From Streptomyces plumbidurans (GTDB lineage Bacteria > Actinomycetota > Actinomycetes > Streptomycetales > Streptomycetaceae): 64,000 bases of DNA. Each line of letters starts with the position of its first letter. Positions within the stretch are counted from its first letter, which is position 1. The stretch covers positions 1 through 64,000 of the forward strand of contig NZ_JAFJSY010000010.1 in NCBI RefSeq assembly GCF_019857225.1, in the 5' to 3' direction. The position numbers and the translations under genes were made by a program. Shown here one piece after another: positions 1-8,071 of the stretch. The notes below the pieces were generated by a model. That model was not told the origin of the DNA, ran no database searches, and was given only the letters and a program-made list of their open reading frames with translations.

Positions 1-34
1 GAAAACCCCCGCACCTTTCGGTGCGGGGGTTTTC
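1..34. terminator. Intrinsic terminator hairpin
   Basis: A perfect 14-bp stem (AAAACCCCCGCACC at 2-15, GGTGCGGGGGTTTT at 20-33) closes over a TTTC tetraloop. The U-rich end makes it a classic factor-independent terminator, presumably for a gene left of the window, and it is symmetrical enough to work in both directions. Confidence 0.85.
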
Positions 35-53
35 TGCGTTTACGCTCGATGTC

Positions 54-698
54 ATGCGCTACGACCTTGTGATCTTCGACAACGATGGCGTCCTCGTCGA
101 CAGCGAGCCCATCTCCAACCGGCTCCTCGCCGGCTATCTCACCGAGCTCGGGCATCCGACGTCGTACGAGGAATCGCTGCAGGACTACATGGGCGCCGCC
201 ATGCACCGGGTCCATGACCTCATCGAGGAGCGGACCGGGGAGCGGCTTCCGGCGGACTTCGACGATGTCTTCCATGCGCGGGTGTTCGCCGCGTTCGAGC
301 GGGAGTTGGAGCCGGTTGCCGGGGCCGTAGGGCTGCTGGAGAAGTTGGCGGCCGACGGGGTGCCGTACTGTGTCGCGTCCTCCGGGAGTCATGAGCGGAT
401 TCGGGTGGGGCATCGTAAGACCGGGCTTGACCGGCTGTTCGACGACGGTCGGATCTTCAGTTCGCAGGATGTCGGGCGGGGCAAGCCGGCGCCGGATCTC
501 TTCCTCTACGCGGCTGAGCGGATGGGGGCCGTGCCGGAGCGGTGTGTGGTGGTCGAGGACAGTCCTCTGGGGGTGCAGGCGGCTGTCGCGGCCGGGATGG
601 ACGTCTACGGGTTCACCGCGATGACGCCTGCTGAGAGGCTCGTAGGGGCCACTCGACTCTTCTCGGATCTGGGGGAGTTGGCTGACCTGCTCGTCTGA
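54..698 (+). CDS. HAD family hydrolase (beta-phosphoglucomutase-like)
   Basis: A 214-residue haloacid dehalogenase-superfamily phosphatase of the beta-phosphoglucomutase/DhlB-like group. Motif I is FDNDGVLVDS near the N terminus, with the two aspartates flanking an Asn (D9 and D11). An alpha-helical cap follows, then motif II around CVASSG, the KPAPDLF lysine (motif III) and VVVEDSPLG (motif IV). The ATG at 54 is preferred to the upstream GTG at 21 because position 21 lies inside the terminator hairpin. The likely reaction is hydrolysis or transfer of phosphate on a sugar phosphate or similar small metabolite; the substrate cannot be told from sequence. It is cytoplasmic and stands alone. Confidence 0.9.
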   Translation: MRYDLVIFDNDGVLVDSEPISNRLLAGYLTELGHPTSYEESLQDYMGAAMHRVHDLIEERTGERLPADFDDVFHARVFAAFERELEPVAGAVGLLEKLAADGVPYCVASSGSHERIRVGHRKTGLDRLFDDGRIFSSQDVGRGKPAPDLFLYAAERMGAVPERCVVVEDSPLGVQAAVAAGMDVYGFTAMTPAERLVGATRLFSDLGELADLLV

Positions 699-767
699 CA
701 TTTGTCATGTGGAGCTCCGGACGATCGTTTCTACTGGAGTTCGAGTGCCGGTCGGCAAGCTGGGTGC

Positions 768-1478
768 ATGACGACGAAGACTGGCAAGTCGAACGATTTC
801 CTTCCGCTGATCGTGGACGTGGCCATCCCGCTCGGGTCGTACTACGTGTTCAAGGACGGCTTCGGGATGAGCACCTTCGCGTCGCTCGCCCTCAGCGCCG
901 TGGTGCCGGCCCTGCGGACCGGGTGGTCCGTGGTCAGGGACCGGAAGGCCAACGTCCTGGCCGCTCTCATCCTCGTCGTGACCGTCGTGTCGCTGGCGCT
1001 GAGCTTTGTCTCCGGTGATCCGCGGCTGCTCCTGGCCAAGGACAGCGGGGTCAGCAGCACCATCGGCATCGGGATCCTGGTGTCGGTGGCGCTGGGCCGG
1101 CCGATGATGACCGAGGGGCTCAAGCCCTTCCTGATCAAGGACGAGGCCAGGCAGGCCGCCTGGGACCGTCTGATGGACGGGACGGCGGCGGCGTCGGCGG
1201 ACTTCCGGCGCAAGGAGCGGGTCTTCTCCGTCGTGTGGGGTGTCGCGCTGCTCGTGGAGTGCATCGTGCGGATCGTGGGCGCGTACACCGTGCCGGTGGA
1301 CACCATGGTGTGGCTCGGTACGGTCATCATGCTCGGCGCGATCGGGGTCGGCATCGTGGTCGGCGGTGCCTTCGGCGCCGGGCCCATGGAGCGGATGCTC
1401 GCCGCGGAGGCCGAGGCCGGCGCGACTGCCGAGGACGCCGAGGAGCCCGGGGCGCCCGGGTCGGCCGTCGCCGCCTGA
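768..1478 (+). CDS. VC0807-type integral membrane protein
   Basis: A 236-residue polytopic membrane protein with about six hydrophobic segments, beginning with FLPLIVDVAIPLGSYYVF and ending with GTVIMLGAIGVGIVVGGAFG, then an acidic Ala/Glu-rich tail. The pattern of an intramembrane core (PLGSYYVF..., RKANVLAALIL, LGRPMMTEG) matches the VC0807/intracellular-septation-A-like family, whose biochemical role is unknown. The ATG at 768 is preferred to that at 702 because the residues before it are not hydrophobic or conserved in character. Confidence 0.75.
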   Translation: MTTKTGKSNDFLPLIVDVAIPLGSYYVFKDGFGMSTFASLALSAVVPALRTGWSVVRDRKANVLAALILVVTVVSLALSFVSGDPRLLLAKDSGVSSTIGIGILVSVALGRPMMTEGLKPFLIKDEARQAAWDRLMDGTAAASADFRRKERVFSVVWGVALLVECIVRIVGAYTVPVDTMVWLGTVIMLGAIGVGIVVGGAFGAGPMERMLAAEAEAGATAEDAEEPGAPGSAVAA

Positions 1479-1559
1479 AGCGACAATGGGTGAAGTTGAG
1501 GAAAACTCACCTTTGGCTTGATCTACCCACAGGTAGCCAGGGGCCCTACGCTCGCCGCC

Positions 1560-2783
1560 ATGACAGATGTGCTGCGGCGAGGCAGGGCCTCTTTGGCGTT
1601 CAGCTTCTTCGCGCAGGGCGCCACCTTTGCCCTGCTGGTGACGCGGATTCCCGCCATCCAGGACCGCTACGGGGTCTCCGACGCGCTGCTGCCCGTCTTC
1701 CTCGCGGCCGTGCCCATCCTGGCCGGTGTCGGGAGCGTGACGACCGAGCAGCTGGTGAAGCGGGTGCGGCCGAGTCTGCTGCTGCGCTGCGTCCAGCCGG
1801 TGGTGCTGCTGGCGCTGCTCGGCGTCGGGGCGGGCGATCACCTGCTCGAACTGGGGATCGCGCTGGCGGCGTTCGGGCTGGCCGTGGGTGGGCTCGACGC
1901 GTCGATGAACATGCTCGGGGTGAGCCTGCAGCGGTCGTACGGCCGGAGCATCATGCTCAGCTTCCATGCGGCGTTCAGCCTCGGCGGGATCGTGGGGGCC
2001 TCGCTGGCCTGGGTGGGAGCGCACTGGCATCTGGCGCTGTGGGTGTCGTATCTGCCGGTCGTCGCCGTGCTGTTGCCGGCCACGCTGGTGGCGAGCCGCT
2101 GGTATGTCGACGGGGGTTCGTCGGCGGCCGTGGCGGAGCAGGAGGAGGAGCGGGCGCAGAGTCAGGGCATCGTCTTCAAGCTGCTGCTGCCGCTGTGCCT
2201 GGTGATGACCTTCGCCTATATCGGGGACTCGACCGTCTCCAACTGGAGCGCGAAGTACCTCAAGGACGTGCTCGGCAGCTCGGAGCAGCTGTCGACGGTG
2301 CCGTACAACGTGTACATGGTGACCACGCTGCTGGGGCGGTCGCTGGGGGACTGGGGTGTGCGGCGGTTCGGGGCCGTGGCCGTGGTGCGGCTGGGGGCGC
2401 TGGTGGGGGCGCTGGGCTTCGTGGTGGTGGCGGTGTCGCCGGGGGCGTGGGTCGGGATGCTCGGGTTCACGCTGGTGGGGTTGGGCCTGTGCGTGCTGGT
2501 GCCACAGACCTTCGCGGCGGCCGGGCGGCTGTTCCCGAACGCCTCCGACGCCGCCGTCGCGCGGCTGAACATCTTCAACTACGTCGGCTTTTTGATCGGC
2601 TCGCCGCTGGTGGGGGCGCTGGGCGATGCGTGGAGTTATCGCTGGGCGATGCTCGTGCCGATGCTGTTGGTGCTGGTGACGCTGTTCTACGCCCGGTCGT
2701 TCGCTCCTCAACCGGACCGATACGGTGGCGGGCATGAGTGGCCGCGCACAGCTGATGTGGGACGAGGCAGTAACGGGCTATGA
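1560..2783 (+). CDS. MFS transporter
   Basis: A 407-residue major facilitator superfamily permease with about twelve membrane segments. It opens with a short basic N terminus (TDVLRRGRASLAFSFF) and contains the family's central cytoplasmic loop rich in Glu (AVAEQEEERAQSQ). It resembles the actinobacterial YbjJ/FucP-like MFS group, but the substrate is not predictable. Its 3-prime end overlaps the first 50 bp of acuC in another frame, so the two are probably co-transcribed. The ATG at 1560 is preferred because the translated residues upstream are not membrane-like. Confidence 0.88.
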   Translation: MTDVLRRGRASLAFSFFAQGATFALLVTRIPAIQDRYGVSDALLPVFLAAVPILAGVGSVTTEQLVKRVRPSLLLRCVQPVVLLALLGVGAGDHLLELGIALAAFGLAVGGLDASMNMLGVSLQRSYGRSIMLSFHAAFSLGGIVGASLAWVGAHWHLALWVSYLPVVAVLLPATLVASRWYVDGGSSAAVAEQEEERAQSQGIVFKLLLPLCLVMTFAYIGDSTVSNWSAKYLKDVLGSSEQLSTVPYNVYMVTTLLGRSLGDWGVRRFGAVAVVRLGALVGALGFVVVAVSPGAWVGMLGFTLVGLGLCVLVPQTFAAAGRLFPNASDAAVARLNIFNYVGFLIGSPLVGALGDAWSYRWAMLVPMLLVLVTLFYARSFAPQPDRYGGGHEWPRTADVGRGSNGL

Positions 2784-3906
2784 CTTCGGCCCGGACCACC
2801 CGATGGATCCGGTCCGGCTCGCCCTGACCAGGCACCTCGTCGACGCCTTCGGGCTCGACAAGGACGTGCGGGTGGTGGCGGCGAAGCCCGCGGGTGAGTC
2901 GACCCTGCGGCTCGTGCACCGGGAGGACTACATCGCGGCCGTGAAGGCGGCGTCGGCGGATCCCGGGGCGGCGGACGGGGCGTACGGGCTGGGCACGATG
3001 GACGATCCCGCCTTCGCCGGGATGCACGAGGTGTCGGCGATGATCGCGGGGCAGTCGGTGGCCGCCGCCGAGGCCGTGTGGAGCGGGGACGCGCTGCACG
3101 CGGTGAACTTCGCGGGCGGGCTGCATCACGCGATGCCGGGCAGCGCGTCGGGGTTCTGCGTCTACAACGACGCCGCGCTGGCGATCGCGCGGCTGCTGGA
3201 GCTGGGGGTCGAGCGGGTCGTGTACGTCGACGTCGACGTACACCACGGGGACGGCGTGCAGGCGGCGTTCTGGGACGATCCCCGAGTGCTGACGATCTCC
3301 CTGCACGAGCACCCGCGGACGCTGTTCCCGCAGACCGGGTGGCCGCAGGAGACGGGCGCGGAGTCGGCGGAGGGCTCGGCCGTGAATGTCGCGCTGCCGG
3401 CCGGGACCGGGGACGCGGGGTGGCTGCGGGCCTTCCACGCCGTCGTACCGGAACTGGTCGCCGATTGCCGGCCGCAGGTCCTGGTGACGCAGCACGGGGC
3501 CGATACGCACTTCGAGGATCCCCTGGCGCATCTGGCGGTGTCGCTGGACGCGCAGCGGGCGGTGCAGGTCGCCTGTCATGAGCTGGCGCACGAGTACGCC
3601 GACGGCAAGTGGGTCGCGCTGGGCGGCGGCGGCTACGCGGTCGTCGAGGTCGTGCCGCGCTCGTGGACGCATCTCGTGGGGATCGCGGCGGGGCGGGAGA
3701 TCGAGCCCGAGGCGATGATTCCCGAGGGCTGGCGGCAGGAAGTGTTCGCGCGGACGCGGCAGTTGGCGCCGGCGCGGATGACGGACGGGCGGTGGCCGGT
3801 GTCGTTCGCCGGGTGGGACGCGGGGTACGACCCCGCCGACCGGCTGGACCAGGCGGTGCTGGCGACGCGGCGGGCGGTGTTTCCGCTGCGGGGGCTGCTG
3901 CCGTAG
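2734..3906 (+). CDS. acuC: Acetoin utilization protein AcuC-like histone-deacetylase family enzyme
   Basis: A 390-residue zinc-dependent deacetylase of the class I/AcuC arginase-fold family. The hallmark motifs are clear: FAGGLHHAMPG with the catalytic His pair, YVDVDVHHGDGVQ with the zinc-binding Asp and His, and the second zinc Asp in QHGADTHFEDPLAH, then the Gly-rich loop GGGGYAVVEV. In Bacillus AcuC deacetylates acetyl-CoA synthetase; in streptomycetes the target is inferred to be similar. A GTG at 2725, three codons upstream, is an alternative start. It overlaps the preceding MFS gene. Confidence 0.92.
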   Translation: MSGRAQLMWDEAVTGYDFGPDHPMDPVRLALTRHLVDAFGLDKDVRVVAAKPAGESTLRLVHREDYIAAVKAASADPGAADGAYGLGTMDDPAFAGMHEVSAMIAGQSVAAAEAVWSGDALHAVNFAGGLHHAMPGSASGFCVYNDAALAIARLLELGVERVVYVDVDVHHGDGVQAAFWDDPRVLTISLHEHPRTLFPQTGWPQETGAESAEGSAVNVALPAGTGDAGWLRAFHAVVPELVADCRPQVLVTQHGADTHFEDPLAHLAVSLDAQRAVQVACHELAHEYADGKWVALGGGGYAVVEVVPRSWTHLVGIAAGREIEPEAMIPEGWRQEVFARTRQLAPARMTDGRWPVSFAGWDAGYDPADRLDQAVLATRRAVFPLRGLLP

Positions 3907-3948
3907 GGCGTTGCCGTTTTGCCGTTGCCGTTGCCGTTGCCGTAGGGC
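3901..3948. repeat. TTGCCG hexanucleotide repeat bounded by 9-bp direct repeats
   Basis: Five TTGCCG units (3911-3916, then four in tandem at 3919-3942) lie directly after acuC. They are flanked by CCGTAGGGC direct repeats at 3901-3909 and 3940-3948. The left copy contains the acuC stop codon. This looks like slippage-type expansion in the 3-prime untranslated region. Confidence 0.8.
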
Positions 3949-4067
3949 AGAGCGGTAGGAGTGGGCACAATCGTGCCCATTACGCCAACAGTGCGTTGTT
4001 TCGCCCGTTTCTGCCGTGCGGCCCCTCCCGGTCCGTCACCATCGCAGACGTGTTGAGCACCGGAGCC

Positions 4068-4865
4068 ATGCGCGCTCATCTGCTGGCCGCCCGTCTCGCC
4101 GGGCCGGTGGCCACCTCCCGCGAGGAGAGCCTTCGCAGTTACCGGCTCTTCGCCGCCCGCGATCCTCGGGCGCTGCTCGGGCTCGATCCCGAATGGACGT
4201 GGCGGCAGCGGGATTTGATCGAGTTGATGGCGGACAAGTGCGGGGTTTCGGCCGATCCGCGCCAGGTCTCCGGTCAGGATGTGATCGATCCGGAGCGCAC
4301 TCTGACCGCTCTGGATTCGTTCGCGGAGCGTCTCGCGGCAGCGGCCCAGCGTGGCGCACCCGTGCTCCTCGGCACCGGTCATCCGCACCGTCTGCTCGGT
4401 TTCTACGCAGCTCTGGCAGACGCGCTGTCGGCGGCGGGATGTGCCGTCCTCACCCCTGCGTATGGTCGCTGTGTCGACATAACGACCCGGTTCGGCCTAC
4501 GCACGTACAACCTTGACTACGTACAAGGAGTCGCGCTGGTGCGGGAACCCGGTGCTCCCCGCCCCGGTTGTGCGACCGGCGTGCACACCCACTCCCCGCT
4601 CCCGGTTCGCACCGCGCTGGCCGCGGCCGCCGAGGCCGGCGGGCCGCTTCCCGAGCTGGTCGTCGGGGACCACGGCTGGGTCTGCGGGGCAGGTCAGCTG
4701 GGGTTCGAGGCCATCGGTCTGGCCGATACGGACGACCCCGCGCTCTTCGTGGGGGAGGCGGAGGGGTCCGTGTCCGTCGTCGTTCCACTTGATGACGCTG
4801 TGCGGTCTGATTACTACCGGCCGCTTACCCGCTACGTACTCAATCGAGCGTGTCTGTCACAGTAG
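4068..4865 (+). CDS. Conserved actinobacterial protein, possible phosphatase
   Basis: A 265-residue soluble protein adjoining the bdtA-like gene. No catalytic signature I can assign with certainty is present. Conserved-looking stretches are PVLLGTGHPHRLLGFYAAL, VVGDHGWVCGAGQLG and ADTDDPALFVGEAEG. The last two have the Gly/Asp/His spacing expected of a metal- or phosphate-binding site, and such proteins are often annotated simply as phosphatase. The start is uncertain: ATG 4068 is used, and GTG 4050 is in frame. Little Shine-Dalgarno sequence precedes either. Confidence 0.7.
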   Translation: MRAHLLAARLAGPVATSREESLRSYRLFAARDPRALLGLDPEWTWRQRDLIELMADKCGVSADPRQVSGQDVIDPERTLTALDSFAERLAAAAQRGAPVLLGTGHPHRLLGFYAALADALSAAGCAVLTPAYGRCVDITTRFGLRTYNLDYVQGVALVREPGAPRPGCATGVHTHSPLPVRTALAAAAEAGGPLPELVVGDHGWVCGAGQLGFEAIGLADTDDPALFVGEAEGSVSVVVPLDDAVRSDYYRPLTRYVLNRACLSQ

Positions 4866-4919
4866 GCCTGCGATGGGTGCACCTCTTCCCCACTCGCATC
4901 ACCCGCCCCTACATTGGGG

Positions 4920-4947
4920 AGTGAGCACGCAGCGACGAAGAGTCACC
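4920..4947. promoter_or_regulatory. Candidate BldD operator before bdtA-like gene
   Basis: AGTGA at 4920-4924 and TCACC at 4943-4947 form both half-sites of the published BldD consensus AGTGA(N)mTCACC, with an 18-nt spacer. The site is 48-75 nt upstream of the start at 4995. BldD, acting with cyclic di-GMP, represses developmental genes during vegetative growth, and bdtA (BldD target A) is a described target. The operator is inferred from the motif only. Confidence 0.6.
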
Positions 4948-4994
4948 GGAAGGGGAAGCCGGTGGCCGTCGAGTGCGGAAGGTTCAGGTGTGTC

Positions 4995-5204
4995 ATGGCT
5001 GCTGAGCAGAGGCCTCTGAGCGAGGTTCAGTTCCTTACCGTGGCGGAGGTCGCCTCGGTGATGCGAGTGTCGAAGATGACCGTGTACCGGCTGGTGCACA
5101 GCGGTCATCTGCCCGCGATCAGGGTGGGGCGGTCCTTCCGCGTCCCCGAGAACGCGGTTCACGAGTACCTTCGCGAGAGCTACGTGGGGGTGGAAACCGC
5201 CTGA
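4995..5204 (+). CDS. bdtA: BdtA-like excisionase-family (MerR-type HTH) DNA-binding protein
   Basis: A 69-residue helix-turn-helix protein of the excisionase/BldC-like family. It has the pattern FLTVAEVASVMRVSKMTVYR (recognition helix) followed by a wing LVHSGHLPAIRVGRSFRVPE and a short C-terminal helix. Together with the neighbouring bS22 gene and the bldN-rsbN genes it matches the Streptomyces locus that carries bdtA, a direct BldD target. The ATG at 4995 is chosen over the upstream in-frame ATG at 4914 because the latter lies within the presumed promoter and operator. Likely regulation is by BldD through the site at 4920-4947. Confidence 0.82.
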   Translation: MAAEQRPLSEVQFLTVAEVASVMRVSKMTVYRLVHSGHLPAIRVGRSFRVPENAVHEYLRESYVGVETA

Positions 5205-5212
5205 CGACGGGT

Positions 5213-5250
5213 CGGGGGGAGCCTCAGGGCACTTGGTGGATCTCCCCCCG
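5213..5250. terminator. Terminator hairpin after bdtA-like gene
   Basis: CGGGGGGAG (5213-5221) pairs with CTCCCCCCG (5242-5250), a 9-bp perfect stem just 8 nt after the stop codon. There is no T-run, as is common for Streptomyces terminators. Confidence 0.65.
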
Positions 5251-5358
5251 GAACCCTCGATTACAACCTCAGCGCTCGGACCGGTAGGCTGGCCCCTTGT
5301 AGGTCGTATGGGCCCATGGCGCCCAACGCCGAGTGATGAGAAGTGAGCGAGGGTAGTC

Positions 5359-5457
5359 GTGGGCTCTGTTATCAAGAAGCGGCGCAAGCGGATGGCGAAG
5401 AAGAAGCACCGCAAGCTGCTCAAGCGCACGCGCGTTCAGCGTCGCAACAAGAAGTAG
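5359..5457 (+). CDS. Small basic ribosomal protein bS22 / AURKAIP1-COX24 domain protein
   Basis: A 32-residue protein starting at GTG 5359, with 19 Lys/Arg/His residues. It begins [19 protein letters not shown] and ends RVQRRNKK. This is the actinobacterial AURKAIP1/COX24-domain protein, known as bS22 in mycobacterial ribosome structures, where it sits in the 30S subunit near the decoding centre. Its size matches the family exactly. The gene lies alone between two hairpins and is conserved beside bdtA in streptomycetes. Confidence 0.93.
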   Translation: MGSVIKKRRKRMAKKKHRKLLKRTRVQRRNKK

Positions 5458-5478
5458 GCGACGCGCCGAGAGCGTGCT

Positions 5479-5514
5479 CTGTGGCCCCCCACCGCAACAG
5501 GTGGGGGGCCACAG
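5479..5514. terminator. Strong terminator hairpin after bS22 gene
   Basis: CTGTGGCCCCCCACC (5479-5493) and GGTGGGGGGCCACAG (5500-5514) form a perfect 15-bp stem with a 6-nt loop, followed by GCGTTTT. It begins 22 nt after the stop codon of the bS22 gene. Confidence 0.9.
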
Positions 5515-5672
5515 GCGTTTTCACATGGCCTGGTCTGTTCGTCCGGCTGTGGATGTCGTCACTTCATGCATTGGGTGGTCATCACAGCGCAACATCGACC
5601 CGCTAAGTTGGCCGAACGCGGGGAACACGGCAGGCTACGAGTACCGGATGGGCTGGAAGGAAGGCGCAGATC

Positions 5673-6734
5673 TTGGGCAAGGTCGTGCTCGTGACCGGAG
5701 TGGCCCGCAGGTTGGGGGGCCGGTTCGTACGGCGGATCCAGCGTGACCCGGAGGTGGACCGGGTCGTGGCGGTGGACGCGATCACGCCCGAGCACCACCT
5801 GGGCGGCGCGGACTTCGTCCAGGCCGACATCCGGCAGCCCTCCATCGGGCGGGTGCTCGCCGAGACGGGCGCCGACACCGTCGTACACATGGATGTCAGC
5901 GCGACCGGCCTGGGCAGCGGCAGCCGGGCGGCGGTCAAGGAGACCAACGTCATCGGCACGATGCAGCTGCTCGGCGCCTGCCAGAAGTCGCCGACGGTCA
6001 AGCGGCTGGTCGTGAAGTCCAGTACGAACGTCTACGGCTCCGCGCCCCGCGATCCTGCGGTGTTCACCGAGACGACCCCGCCCAAGTCCCTGCCCAGCGG
6101 CGGCTTCGCCAAGGACACGGTCGAGGTCGAGGGGTATGTGCGCGGCTTCGCGCGGCGGCGGCCCGACGTGGCCGTGTGCGTGCTGCGCTTCGCCAACATC
6201 CTGGGCCCCACGGCGGACACGCCGCTCGCCTCCTACTTCTCGCTGCCGGTCCTGCCGACCGTGTTCGGCTACGACCCGCGGCTGCAGTTCGTGCACGAGG
6301 ACGATGTGATGGAGGTGCTGCGGATCGCCTCGCTGGAAGCCGCGCGGGGCACGCTCAACAGCGGCACCTTCAATGTGGCGGGCGACGGGGTCCTGCTGCT
6401 CTCCCAGTGCTCCCGGCGCCTGGGCCGCCCCACGGTGCCGCTGCTGCTGCCGGCGGTCACCTGGGCCGGCTCGCTGGTGCGGACGCTGGGCATGACGGAC
6501 TTCTCGCCCGAACAGATCCGGCTGCTGACCCATGGCCGTGTCGTGGCGACGGACCAGATGCGTGAGACGCTCGGATTCCAGCCGAAGTACACGACGGCGG
6601 AGACCTTCGCGGACTTCGCGCGCAGTCATGGACCCGGGCTCCTGCCGCCGGAGGCCCTGGCGGGAGCCGTCGACCGGATCGCCGCGCTGCCCGTCCTGGG
6701 CGGCGGCCACCCCCCGACGCAGAGCGCCAACTGA
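5673..6734 (+). CDS. NAD-dependent epimerase/dehydratase family protein (atypical SDR)
   Basis: A 353-residue extended short-chain dehydrogenase/reductase-fold protein. The N-terminal Rossmann motif is VTGVARRLGGRFVRR, and later LVVKSSTNVYG supplies the usual Ser region. Where an active epimerase has YxxxK, this protein reads GGFAKDTVEVEGY, so the catalytic Tyr is Phe and the Lys is displaced. It may therefore bind nucleotide without being a standard epimerase. The start is TTG 5673, preceded by GGAAGGAAGG; no better in-frame start exists. The acyltransferase gene follows 14 nt downstream, suggesting a shared transcript and a lipid or envelope role. Confidence 0.85.
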   Translation: MGKVVLVTGVARRLGGRFVRRIQRDPEVDRVVAVDAITPEHHLGGADFVQADIRQPSIGRVLAETGADTVVHMDVSATGLGSGSRAAVKETNVIGTMQLLGACQKSPTVKRLVVKSSTNVYGSAPRDPAVFTETTPPKSLPSGGFAKDTVEVEGYVRGFARRRPDVAVCVLRFANILGPTADTPLASYFSLPVLPTVFGYDPRLQFVHEDDVMEVLRIASLEAARGTLNSGTFNVAGDGVLLLSQCSRRLGRPTVPLLLPAVTWAGSLVRTLGMTDFSPEQIRLLTHGRVVATDQMRETLGFQPKYTTAETFADFARSHGPGLLPPEALAGAVDRIAALPVLGGGHPPTQSAN

Positions 6735-6748
6735 GGAGCGCATCAACG

Positions 6749-7798
6749 ATGGCGGATGCCAAGGTCATTCCGTTCGACGACGACCGGTCCCGTGGAGCCG
6801 CGCCGCGGCCGTCGCGGCGTCGCGGCATGGGAAGCCGACGCAAGACCACGGAACCCGCACTGGTCGGTGACGTCCAGCCCCTGCCCAGCAGGGCGCCTGC
6901 GCAGGATGATGTTCCCGTGACGCAAGAGGAACGGCCGCCCCAGCAGCCGCAGAGCGACGGCGGCTGGGAGCGGCGCGTCGCGAGCGGGCTCTCCTTCCTG
7001 CGCCGCCGTCTCACCGGCGACTACGAGGTCGACGACTTCGGCTACGACGAGGAGTTGACCGACCAGGTCCTGATGTCCCTGCTGCGGCCGGTGTACGAGA
7101 AGTACTTCCGGGTCGAGGTGAAGGGCGTCGAGAACATCCCCTCGGAGGGCGGCGCGCTGATCGTCGCCAACCACTCCGGGACGGTTCCGATGGACGGCCT
7201 GATGATGCAGGTCGCCGTCCACGACCACCACCCGGCGGGGCGCCATCTGCGGCTGCTCGCCGCCGATCTGGTCTTCGTGCTGCCGGTGGTCAACGAGCTG
7301 GCGCGCAAGCTGGGCCACACCCTGGCGTGCGCGGAGGACGCCGAACGGCTGCTGGGGAAGGGCGAGCTGGTCGGGGTGATGCCGGAGGGCTTCAAGGGCA
7401 TCGGCAAGCCCTTCAGCGAGCGCTACAAGCTCCAGCGCTTCGGCCGCGGCGGCTTCGTCTCCACGGCGCTGCGCCACGGCACGCCGATCATTCCGTGCTC
7501 GATCGTCGGCGCGGAGGAGATCTATCCGATGATCGGCAACGCGAAGACCCTCGCGCGGCTGCTGGGCTTCCCGTACTTCCCGCTGACGCCCACCTTCCCG
7601 TGGCTCGGTCCGCTGGGCGCGGTCCCGCTGCCGACGAAGTGGACGATCCAGTTCGGCGAACCGATCCTCACGGACGGGTATCCGCCGGAGGCTGCCGAGG
7701 ATCCCATGCTGATGTTCAACCTGACGGACCAGGTCAGGGAACAGATCCAGCACACGCTGTACAAGCTTTTGGTCCAGCGGAGGTCGGTGTTTTTCTGA
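6749..7798 (+). CDS. Lysophospholipid acyltransferase family protein (MGAT-like LPLAT)
   Basis: A 349-residue acyltransferase of the PlsC/LPLAT superfamily. Roughly the first 90 residues are polar and disordered. The catalytic region follows: VANHSGTVPMDG (His of the acyltransferase motif), then the motif III equivalent MPEGFKGIGKPF, then GTPIIPCSIVGAEE. The expected reaction is transfer of an acyl group from acyl-CoA to a glycerolipid; some streptomycete relatives are linked to triacylglycerol synthesis. It lies directly behind the SDR gene and probably shares its transcript. The last dozen codons are imperfectly duplicated downstream of the stop. Confidence 0.88.
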   Translation: MADAKVIPFDDDRSRGAAPRPSRRRGMGSRRKTTEPALVGDVQPLPSRAPAQDDVPVTQEERPPQQPQSDGGWERRVASGLSFLRRRLTGDYEVDDFGYDEELTDQVLMSLLRPVYEKYFRVEVKGVENIPSEGGALIVANHSGTVPMDGLMMQVAVHDHHPAGRHLRLLAADLVFVLPVVNELARKLGHTLACAEDAERLLGKGELVGVMPEGFKGIGKPFSERYKLQRFGRGGFVSTALRHGTPIIPCSIVGAEEIYPMIGNAKTLARLLGFPYFPLTPTFPWLGPLGAVPLPTKWTIQFGEPILTDGYPPEAAEDPMLMFNLTDQVREQIQHTLYKLLVQRRSVFF

Positions 7799-7979
7799 GG
7801 GGCGCGTTTCACGGGGGAGCGCCGCTTCATCGCGGGCGGGCTGCCCGGGGGCGCGACTTCGGCTGCGTGGAGCCGCCGGACGGAGTCCGGCGCAGCTGTC
7901 CGAAGCCTGCGAAGCAGTGCGAGGGCAGCAGATGAGAGGGGCCAGGCTGCTGGTGCAGCGGCGGTCGGTGTTTCTCTGA
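7763..7979 (+). repeat. Duplicated 3-prime end of the acyltransferase gene
   Basis: The last 36 nt of the acyltransferase gene (7763-7798) recur imperfectly at 7944-7979, with 30 of 36 positions identical including an in-frame TGA. The first copy encodes KLLVQRRSVFF and the second RLLVQRRSVFL. The 145 nt between them have no recognisable gene. After the second copy the sequence CTGATGCCG occurs three times at roughly 15-nt intervals (about 7976-8012). Confidence 0.75.
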
Positions 7980-8013
7980 TGCCGTACTGCTGATGCCGTG
8001 CTTCTGATGCCGG

Positions 8014-8062
8014 TACGGCTGTGGGGGCGGCCTTCCTGGAGAAGGGCGCCCCCACAGCCGTA
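8014..8062. terminator. Bidirectional terminator between acyltransferase and rsbN
   Basis: TACGGCTGTGGGGGCG (8014-8029) and CGCCCCCACAGCCGTA (8047-8062) form a perfect 16-bp stem over a 17-nt loop. It lies between two convergent genes and ends 10 nt from the rsbN stop, so it probably terminates both. Confidence 0.85.
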
Positions 8063-8071
8063 GGGCCTGGC

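Noticed and set aside
705..2735. 676-residue open frame on the minus strand
   Set aside because: It is antisense to the membrane protein and MFS genes, is His/Arg/Gln-rich with no domain, and arises from the GC-rich third positions of the real genes.
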